Shown: positions 1 to 5,217 of the stretch, piece after piece
How positions within the stretch are numbered: the stretch's first letter is position 1
Layout of the letters: each line of letters opens with the position of its first letter
Assembly: GCA_026706325.1 (NCBI GenBank)
Contig: JAPOYZ010000084.1
Coordinates: forward strand, 1-9,704
DNA: 9,704 bases
Origin: Candidatus Aminicenantota bacterium
Lineage (GTDB): Bacteria; Acidobacteriota; UBA6911; RPQK01; JAJDTT01
Direction: 5' to 3'
Translations under genes and position numbers: made by a program
Notes under the pieces: model-generated
Databases searched by the model: none
Told to the model about the DNA's origin: nothing
What the model saw: the letters and a program-made list of their open reading frames with translations, nothing else

Positions 1-149
1 TGTGCCCGAATCGCAACGCAGTCCGCCGGGATGCAGGGACGGTCGAATGCCGTGATGACTTTTACCACGGGCTGTCAAGATCGAATTCGGCAGGGGCGCC
101 CCTTCCGGGCGCCCTATTCGGTCCATTTCCCCGGATCAACTTTTCGCTG
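1..149. other. Leader region upstream of the CRTAC1-like gene
   Basis: No separate gene is supported here. The reading frame of the downstream propeller protein is open without a stop from base 3 to its GTG start at 150, but the residues it would add (rich in Arg, Pro and Gly, with no domain) do not look like protein of this family until the last few codons. Those codons, reading Arg-Ile-Asn-Phe-Ser-Leu at 132-149, would supply the positive n-region that the signal peptide lacks if translation began at 150. No ATG, GTG or TTG occurs in that frame before 150. I see no clear sigma70 promoter. A strong GC hairpin lies at 94-114. Confidence 0.4.
94..114. repeat. Perfect 8-bp GC inverted repeat (hairpin)
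   Basis: Two copies of GGGCGCCC (94-101 and 107-114) are separated by CTTCC, giving a perfect 8-bp all-GC stem with a 5-nt loop. Each arm is also a palindrome by itself. No T-run follows on the plus strand (the next bases are TATTCGG), so it is not a classical intrinsic terminator in that direction. It could be the end of an upstream transcript or a structured leader for the gene starting about 36 nt later. Confidence 0.5.
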
Positions 150-1841
150 GTGTTGGCGCTGCTCGGGGCGATGCTGTCACAGTCCTGGGCCTCCGGTGGG
201 CAGGCCAGGGAACAACGCGTACCGCCGGTCCTGTTCGAAGAACTGGGCCCGTCCTCGGGCGTCGACTTCGTTCTGCGAAACTCCGCCACCCCCCGCAAGT
301 ACCAGATCGAGCCCATGATCGCGGGCGTCGCACTCTTCGACTACGACAACGACGGGCACCTGGACATCTATCTGGTCAACGGCGCCGAGATACCGGCGCT
401 CGAAAAGACGGGACCCAAGTACTTCAACCGCCTCTATCGAAACCAGGGGAACGGGACCTTCCGCGACGTGACGCTGGCGGCCGGCGTCCAGGGAAACGGC
501 TATACGATGGCGGCGGGAGCCGCCGACTACGACAACGACGGTTGGCAGGATCTCTACGTGGCGGGGGTCAATCGGAACCAGTTGTACCGCAACAACGGCG
601 ACGGGACCTTTTCCGACGTGACGGACAAGGCGGGCGTCGAGGGAATTCATCCCCGTTTCGGCAAGACCTGGGCGGTCGCGGCCGGCTGGTTCGACTACGA
701 CAATGACGGCTGGCTGGACCTGTTCGTGGCCAACTACGTGGTCTGGGATTTCGACAAGGACCCCTTCTGCGGCTGGGAGCACACCAAGGTGCGCATCTAC
801 TGCCATCCGTCCTACTTCGAACCGCTCCCGAACTTCCTTTACCGGAACAATGGAGACGGCACCTTTACCGACGTGTCGGCGGAGTCCGGGGTCGGGCTGC
901 ACGTGGGGAAGGGAATGGGAGTGGCGTTCGCCGATTACGACGACGATGGTGACCTGGACGTCTTCGTGGCCAACGACAAGGCGCGGAGCCTGCTGTTTCA
1001 AAACGACGGAAAGGGCGCGTTTACGGAGCGGGGCATTCCCGCGGGCGTCGCCTACAACGGCGACGGCAGGATGCTCTCCTGCATGGGCGTGGACTTCCGG
1101 GACATCGACAACGACGGCCGGCCCGATCTCTTCATCACCGCGTTGACCAATGAGACCTTCCCCTACTACCACAACGAAGGAGGCGGGATATTCGACGACT
1201 TTACCCGCCGCAGCGAGCTGGCCCGGCTCAGCATCACCATGAGCGGATGGAGCAACGGGATCTACGACCTGAACAACGACGGCTGGAAGGATCTGTTTTC
1301 GGCGAATTCCTACATCGAGGACATCGACCACATCATCACCAACTACCCCTACCGGCAGCGCAACGCCGTCTTTGCCAACCGGGGCGGCCGCTTCGTGGAC
1401 CATTCCGGCGGCGCCGGAACCGGCTTCCAGACGGCGGGCGCCCACCGCGGCTGCGCCTTCGGCGATCTGGACAACGACGGCCGGGTCGACATCGTGGCGA
1501 CCCGCTTCGACGAGCCGGCGAGAATCTTTCGCAATGTATCCCCGGGCAGCCAACATTGGCTGCTGGTGGAGTTGGTGGGCACCCGTAGCAACCGGGACGG
1601 GATCGGCGCCAAGCTGGTCCTGGAATCGGCTGGCGGGGTTCAACACAACCACGTGACCACCAGCGTCGGATACGGTGGTTCCAGCGACCGCCGAGTCCAC
1701 TTCGGCCTGGGACCGGACGACTCCGTCAAAAGGCTCGAGATCCGGTGGCCCAGTGGGGTCCGTCAGGAATTGACCGCCATTCCGACCGACCAGGTGCTCC
1801 GGATCGAGGAACCGGATCATCAGTATAAGGAAAGCCAATGA
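150..1841 (+). CDS. Exported CRTAC1-like FG-GAP/VCBS propeller protein with ASPIC/UnbV domain
   Basis: Predicted secreted Ca-binding beta-propeller, 563 aa from GTG150. A hydrophobic segment (residues 2-15, ending near SWASG) looks like a signal peptide core. Seven D-x-[DN]-x-DG repeats, typical of FG-GAP/VCBS calcium loops, begin near residues 64, 127, 182, 262, 318, 373 and 439; several are followed by [LV]D[LIV][FY][VA]AN and by LYRNxGDGTF strands. A Cys pair (C207, C218) sits in the insert typical of this family. The C-terminus (about 469-541, with the IRWPSGV motif near 531) is the ASPIC/UnbV domain found at the end of CRTAC1-type proteins. The family usually lacks enzymatic motifs and is thought to act in adhesion or ligand binding at the cell surface; the exact role here is unknown. 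The start is uncertain: GTG150 is the only canonical start that keeps the signal peptide, but it has no positive n-region and only a weak Shine-Dalgarno. The stop overlaps the next gene by ATGA. Confidence 0.9.
   Translation: MLALLGAMLSQSWASGGQAREQRVPPVLFEELGPSSGVDFVLRNSATPRKYQIEPMIAGVALFDYDNDGHLDIYLVNGAEIPALEKTGPKYFNRLYRNQGNGTFRDVTLAAGVQGNGYTMAAGAADYDNDGWQDLYVAGVNRNQLYRNNGDGTFSDVTDKAGVEGIHPRFGKTWAVAAGWFDYDNDGWLDLFVANYVVWDFDKDPFCGWEHTKVRIYCHPSYFEPLPNFLYRNNGDGTFTDVSAESGVGLHVGKGMGVAFADYDDDGDLDVFVANDKARSLLFQNDGKGAFTERGIPAGVAYNGDGRMLSCMGVDFRDIDNDGRPDLFITALTNETFPYYHNEGGGIFDDFTRRSELARLSITMSGWSNGIYDLNNDGWKDLFSANSYIEDIDHIITNYPYRQRNAVFANRGGRFVDHSGGAGTGFQTAGAHRGCAFGDLDNDGRVDIVATRFDEPARIFRNVSPGSQHWLLVELVGTRSNRDGIGAKLVLESAGGVQHNHVTTSVGYGGSSDRRVHFGLGPDDSVKRLEIRWPSGVRQELTAIPTDQVLRIEEPDHQYKESQ
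1827..1831 (+). promoter_or_regulatory. Ribosome binding site of the BrnA-like gene
   Basis: AAGGA lies 6 nt before ATG1838, inside the last codons of the propeller gene. It supports the ATG that overlaps the upstream TGA stop and suggests translational coupling. Confidence 0.6.
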
Positions 1842-2095
1842 ACGCGAACGAAGGCTCTGTTCCCCGAGATTTTGATCCGGACACCGCGCCCGACCTGTCC
1901 AGGGACGGTTGGCCGGAGAAGTTTGCCAACGCGCCCGTTCGTCGCGGTCGTCCACCGGTTGCCAAACCGAAAGTGTCCACCACGATCCGGCTGTCGCAGG
2001 ATGTGATCGACCATTTCAGGGCCGGTGGGCGCGGTTGGCAGACACGAATCGACGAGGCGCTTCGTGAGTGGATCGGGAAGCGGCCCACGCCGTGA
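1838..2095 (+). CDS. brnA: BrnA-type antitoxin (ribbon-helix-helix), apparently orphan
   Basis: An 85-aa protein. Residues 45-79 match the conserved end of BrnA-family antitoxins: a basic GRPP segment (37-40), a beta-strand KVSTTIRL (45-52) for DNA contact in an RHH dimer, helix 1 from SQDVIDHF (53-60), the hallmark G-x-GWQTRI turn (65-71), and helix 2 ending in ALREWI (74-79). The N-terminal half is acidic and Pro-rich, as expected for a disordered toxin-neutralising segment. In BrnTA modules BrnA binds the RNase-like toxin BrnT and represses the operon, and brnT normally lies directly upstream. Here the upstream neighbour is the CRTAC1-like gene, overlapped by ATGA, and no BrnT-like frame is seen on either strand nearby. 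The protein may therefore be an orphan regulator or a leftover antitoxin. The start is well fixed by AAGGA. The family call is by motif recognition only. Confidence 0.75.
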   Translation: MNANEGSVPRDFDPDTAPDLSRDGWPEKFANAPVRRGRPPVAKPKVSTTIRLSQDVIDHFRAGGRGWQTRIDEALREWIGKRPTP

Positions 2096-2176
2096 TTCCC
2101 CCATTTCGGATCGGAAAGGTCGCTTCTCCTGCCGTTTTTCTGTTGCCCGAGCTACCGGGCCAAGGAACTCTATCCC
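2096..2176. other. Convergent intergenic gap with weak hairpin
   Basis: This 81-bp gap lies between the BrnA-like stop and the stop of the opposing TPR gene. It contains a 5-bp stem GCCCG/CGGGC (2145-2149 with 2156-2160, 6-nt loop) and a short TTTC/GAAA repeat (2104-2107 with 2114-2117). A run of five T lies at 2135-2139 but precedes the stronger stem rather than following it. A bidirectional terminator is expected at such a junction, but none is convincing. Confidence 0.3.
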
Positions 2177-3265
2177 CTACTGCTGTTCCACGTAGACGGC
2201 GTTTCGGGCGTGTTCCTCAGCTTTGCCGGCGTCGCCCAGCACCGTGTAGATTCGGGCCAGCAGATAGTGGATCCGATAGTCGGAGCGATCCAGAGCCACC
2301 GCCCGGTCCGCGGCGCGCGCCGCTTCCGCAACGCGTTTCATCTGGAAGAGGACCTTGGCGAGTTCGTAATGCGCTTCCGGATCCTGAGGGGCGAACCGGG
2401 TCACCGCTCTGAACTGCTCGCAACTCTCCTCCCCCCGGTCCAGCCCGGCGAGGAACAACCCGTAAGCGATGTGAATCCCCTTGTCGGGAGGCGTCCGGAG
2501 GCGGTTATTCTCGACTCCCCGGGTGAAGACCTCCTCGGCCCGGGCGGATTCTCCCAACCGGGCCAGGGTCTGCGCCAACTGTGAGTAGATCTCGACCACC
2601 TGCGGATTGAGTTGCAGAGCGTTCTCCAACGCCTCTCGGGCCATTGCCGGCTGGTGGGACAGGAAATAGGAGCGTCCCAGCAGAAACCAGGTATTGGCGT
2701 CCTTGTCGTCCAGTTCCAGAGCGTTCCGGAAGGCGGCCAGGGCCTTGGGAAAATCCTCCATCGTGGCGTAGATCATCCCCAACGCCGTGCGGGCTCTGGC
2801 GTAACCCTTGTCCAGGGCGATGGCCTTACGGGCCGATTCGATGGCCGGGTCGAATTTCCCCTGGTTGAGCTGCACGCCCGCCAACAGGGTGTGACCTTCG
2901 GCTGATTCCCGAAGGCGGAGGTGCGTGCGGAGGAACGTCTCGGCCAGAGCGGGCTGGCCTGCCGCGTAGTAGATCGTCCCCAGCCGAAGTTGCGCTTTCG
3001 GGTAGTGGGGACTCGTCTCGGGAACCCCGCGGAAGAGCGGCTCCGCAGCGGGGAAGTTCCGCTCGCGAAACAGCCGTTCGGCTTCCTCGAACGGACCGCC
3101 TGCAGCTTCCGTGATCTGGGACCCGGCCGTCTTCCCACTTGGCAGGATCGACCGGGCTGGGGATGCCGGCAGCAGGACGGGGGTTGGCGCTAGCATCAAG
3201 ACCAACACCGACAACCCGGCAAGTCCGGGCCGTTCGATTGCTCGCGTCGAGATGCTCGGCGCCAT
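2177..3265 (-). CDS. Exported tetratricopeptide-repeat (TPR) protein
   Basis: A 362-aa protein. The N-terminus has basic residues (R8, R12) followed by a hydrophobic stretch (about 15-33) and a Pro/Ala-rich region ending near ASPARS, consistent with a Sec signal peptide. Residues from about 55 to 360 form eight to nine degenerate 34-residue TPR units, starting roughly at 55, 89, 123, 154, 188, 222, 262, 295 and 329. They show the usual spacing of small and aromatic residues (for example LGxIYAxxxDFPKALAAFRNALELD at 162-185, and LGRSYFLSHQPAMAREALENAL at 196-217). TPR solenoids are protein-binding scaffolds; no catalytic domain is present. The gene lies 45 bp downstream of the GWxTD gene on the same strand and is probably cotranscribed with it. 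Its Shine-Dalgarno is weak (AGG about 7 nt before ATG). The partner is unknown; pairing with a GWxTD protein suggests a shared envelope function. Confidence 0.88.
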   Translation of the reverse strand: MAPSISTRAIERPGLAGLSVLVLMLAPTPVLLPASPARSILPSGKTAGSQITEAAGGPFEEAERLFRERNFPAAEPLFRGVPETSPHYPKAQLRLGTIYYAAGQPALAETFLRTHLRLRESAEGHTLLAGVQLNQGKFDPAIESARKAIALDKGYARARTALGMIYATMEDFPKALAAFRNALELDDKDANTWFLLGRSYFLSHQPAMAREALENALQLNPQVVEIYSQLAQTLARLGESARAEEVFTRGVENNRLRTPPDKGIHIAYGLFLAGLDRGEESCEQFRAVTRFAPQDPEAHYELAKVLFQMKRVAEAARAADRAVALDRSDYRIHYLLARIYTVLGDAGKAEEHARNAVYVEQQ

Positions 3266-3310
3266 TGGAGACCTGCGCGCGAAAGGGGAAAGACGAATCC
3301 CGTCCGGCGG

Positions 3311-4879
3311 TCATTCGGCTCGAAAGGGCCGGACCGTGAAGTCCTCTGCCAGTTGTAGATGGTTTCCCGACAAGCGGTCCTCCACTTCCACCCCGATTCG
3401 ATAGTCTCCGGATTCCAGGCCGGCGAGACTCAGGGACTGTATGAAGACCACCCTCTGATCGGACGAATACTGGATCGACTGGCCCTCGGGATCGGGCCTC
3501 ACCTTCAGGACTTCGCCATTCTTCAGGAGTTGGTAGGCCACGCTCAGATGAGGCTTCATCGTCTCCTGGTCGATATCCGCGTTGTAGACCTGGAAATAGA
3601 GGCACAACGACTGCCGGGGATCGAAGGTCTTGCGCAGGTTGGGCAGGACCTTGACGTCGCCGATGACGAACATCTCCTCCCGATTGGGGACGCCATCCAG
3701 AACCTGAATGCCCGGCGAAAGGAGAAGCGAGCTGGCCGCCAGCCGCTCGGCCTTGTAGGGCGCCGGAATGATCGCCTTGCGTTGGACTCCCACCCGGCCC
3801 TCGTTCAGATCCTTGACCACGAAGTCCAGCTTGTATCTCTGTCTGCGCTGGAGAAGCAGGATTTTCTGGAAGCTGGAGGTCCCCAGGAAGCCGATTTGCA
3901 ACTGCTCCGGAGAGAATGAGGTGACCAGGTCGTGGTCGAACTCGGCGACGACCCGGTTGCTGAGACTGGTCACGACCCCATACACGGCCACCCGGGCGAC
4001 GTGGCGCCCGTTCTCCAGCTTGAACGTCAGTTGACGGTTGTCCACCTGCAAGGTGACCGGAACCAGAATCTCGTCGGCGTTGAGGGAGAAATAGTCCTGG
4101 CGCAGTTGAAAGGGCAGATCCTCGAACTCGATGTTGACCCCCACGGTCCTCTTGAGGTCGTCGTACTTGATCTCCTTGGCGCCCTGAACGAACGCATAGG
4201 TCTTGTACCGGTAGAAGGGATCGCCCCGCATCGAATACATGAGGCGATAGTTTCTCCCCAGTTCCTGCCATCGCGTCGGCCCCCGAGCCGGCGAGTAAAG
4301 GAGCGCGTCCTTTTCGTCGGGGTTCACGGCCAATCGATATTGGCCGGACAGTGTCGAGTCGACGAACTCCAGGATGATGTCGTTGCCGAGTCCTTCGATG
4401 TGCCGGTATCGCCAGATCTCGAACGGGTAGACGGCGGTGGACCCGCCTCCCTCGGTCATGGGCCGGTGATAGTTCTCACCCGAAGAATGGGATTCGATCT
4501 CCGCCGGCGGCCCATGGAGGATATATATCTTTCCCCGGTCACTCTTCCAACCCGGGTACCCGCTGCTGAAACGCTCATTAGCGTATGCGATTCTTCGATA
4601 GTGCTCCGTCTTGAACTCGTTTTCCGAGGTCCTGGGATCCGGATCGCGCCTTGACCAGAACTGTTCAATAAACCTCTCCTTCTCCTCCTCCGCCACCAGC
4701 TTCTCGTACACGGCTCGTTCTTCGTCCGTAATGATATAAACCGCGTCTTCCCGGAGCCACTTCTCAAAATAGTCCACAGACTCTTCATTTTTCGCCCTTG
4801 GATCGCCATTCTGACCAAACCCGGGTGGGATCCCGCAAAGAATGAGAAGGGAAAAGTACAATAAAAACAAAACCCGCAC
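3311..4879 (-). CDS. GWxTD domain-containing exported protein
   Basis: A 522-aa protein. Residues 2-22 are a hydrophobic signal peptide ending near FGQN. Residues 36-130 carry the GWxTD domain: YFEKWLREDAVYIITDEER (38-56), an ExExExFIEQFWxRRDPDP segment (64-82), NEFKTEHYRRIAYANERF (87-104), the signature at 110-114 (here GWKSD, Ser replacing the usual Thr), then GKIYILHGPP (116-125). The remaining 390 residues are mostly beta-strand-like and lack a motif I recognise. GWxTD proteins are common in Acidobacteriota and Bacteroidota and are of unknown biochemical function, mostly predicted to be extracytoplasmic. The start is GTG4879: an in-frame TAA lies four codons upstream and no other start lies between, with AAAGG just before it. 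It is the first gene of a leftward pair with the TPR gene and is divergent from the glycosidase-like genes. Confidence 0.88.
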   Translation of the reverse strand: MRVLFLLYFSLLILCGIPPGFGQNGDPRAKNEESVDYFEKWLREDAVYIITDEERAVYEKLVAEEEKERFIEQFWSRRDPDPRTSENEFKTEHYRRIAYANERFSSGYPGWKSDRGKIYILHGPPAEIESHSSGENYHRPMTEGGGSTAVYPFEIWRYRHIEGLGNDIILEFVDSTLSGQYRLAVNPDEKDALLYSPARGPTRWQELGRNYRLMYSMRGDPFYRYKTYAFVQGAKEIKYDDLKRTVGVNIEFEDLPFQLRQDYFSLNADEILVPVTLQVDNRQLTFKLENGRHVARVAVYGVVTSLSNRVVAEFDHDLVTSFSPEQLQIGFLGTSSFQKILLLQRRQRYKLDFVVKDLNEGRVGVQRKAIIPAPYKAERLAASSLLLSPGIQVLDGVPNREEMFVIGDVKVLPNLRKTFDPRQSLCLYFQVYNADIDQETMKPHLSVAYQLLKNGEVLKVRPDPEGQSIQYSSDQRVVFIQSLSLAGLESGDYRIGVEVEDRLSGNHLQLAEDFTVRPFRAE

Positions 4880-5002
4880 CCCTGCCTTTACTTAGACATC
4901 GAGGGTCCAAGAGGGCTGAACCGCATGAAAAGACCACTAAAAAGAATTGCCGATCTTGCAATCCACATTAAACCTCCGGCGCCACCCAGTCAAGTTGGCA
5001 AT

Positions 5003-5023
5003 GCCGCCGCGAATAACGGCGGC
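5003..5023. repeat. Perfect 7-bp inverted repeat in the divergent promoter region
   Basis: GCCGCCG (5003-5009) and CGGCGGC (5017-5023) flank a 7-nt loop, CGAATAA. The repeat lies about 60 bp upstream of the -35 box of the rightward promoter. It could be an operator for a dimeric regulator or a hairpin in a leftward transcript; there is no T-tail. Confidence 0.4.
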
Positions 5024-5042
5024 GTGTGAGCGTTCCACCCAA

Positions 5043-5080
5043 TCCCCTCCCTCTCTTCTCTTTCCTCTTTCCCCGCCCCC
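5043..5080 (+). other. Polypyrimidine tract upstream of promoter
   Basis: In these 38 bases, 37 are C or T (the only purine is G5075), and the tract ends two bases before a perfect TTGACA. Such homopurine-homopyrimidine DNA can bend, melt or form triplex structures. It differs clearly from the surrounding coding DNA. Confidence 0.6.
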
Positions 5081-5082
5081 GC

Positions 5083-5111
5083 TTGACACCCGCGAACCCC
5101 ATTGGGACAAT
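5083..5111 (+). promoter_or_regulatory. Predicted sigma70-type promoter for the glycosidase-like operon
   Basis: TTGACA at 5083-5088 matches the -35 consensus exactly. After a 17-bp spacer, GACAAT at 5106-5111 matches four of six -10 bases. The predicted transcription start is near 5118, giving a leader of about 100 nt before ATG5218. The spacing and orientation fit the downstream pair of genes. Confidence 0.6.
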
Positions 5112-5204
5112 TTCGCCAAGCAAAACGCGCGGACAGCGTAGTTCAATCTGAAAATTGCGCCCGTCTCCTCCGTCCATATTTACTAATCGGAGGTCCCGCC
5201 GGAA

Positions 5205-5208
5205 GAGG
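5205..5208 (+). promoter_or_regulatory. Ribosome binding site deciding start ATG5218
   Basis: GAGG (within GGAAGAGG, 5201-5208) lies 9 nt before ATG5218. It favours this start over an in-frame TTG at 5155, which would add 21 very basic, Pro-rich residues before the signal peptide. Confidence 0.65.
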
Positions 5209-5217
5209 TCGCCTGTC

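Larger units (their letters stand above)
4880..5217. other. Divergent intergenic region (338 bp)
   Basis: The region separates the leftward GWxTD operon from the rightward glycosidase-like operon. The left part (about 4925-4980) is relatively AT-rich and contains a small inverted repeat ATTGC/GCAAT (4946-4950 with 4958-4962). It probably holds the leftward promoter, although I found no good -35/-10 pair there. The right part holds a GC hairpin (5003-5023), a pyrimidine tract (5043-5080), a rightward promoter (5083-5111) and a leader of about 100 nt. No small gene is supported. Confidence 0.6.

Noticed and set aside
177..1955. 592-aa open frame on the minus strand
   Set aside because: Antisense to the propeller gene, which has clear domain repeats. 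The translation is Val/Gly/His-rich and only mirrors the DNDG-coding repeats.
2145..2160. Intrinsic terminator in the convergent gap
   Set aside because: The stem is only 5 bp and no T-run follows it on either strand.
2826..4271. 481-aa open frame on the minus strand in another frame
   Set aside because: Overlaps both the GWxTD and TPR genes out of frame. It has low-complexity Gly/Arg/Ser composition and crosses the intergenic gap.
3932..4654. 240-aa open frame on the plus strand
   Set aside because: Antisense to the GWxTD gene, whose signature motif is clear on the minus strand.
5155..5217. TTG start extending the first glycosidase-like protein by 21 residues
   Set aside because: The extra residues are basic and Pro-rich, would disturb the signal peptide, have no Shine-Dalgarno at the right distance, and are absent from the paralogue.
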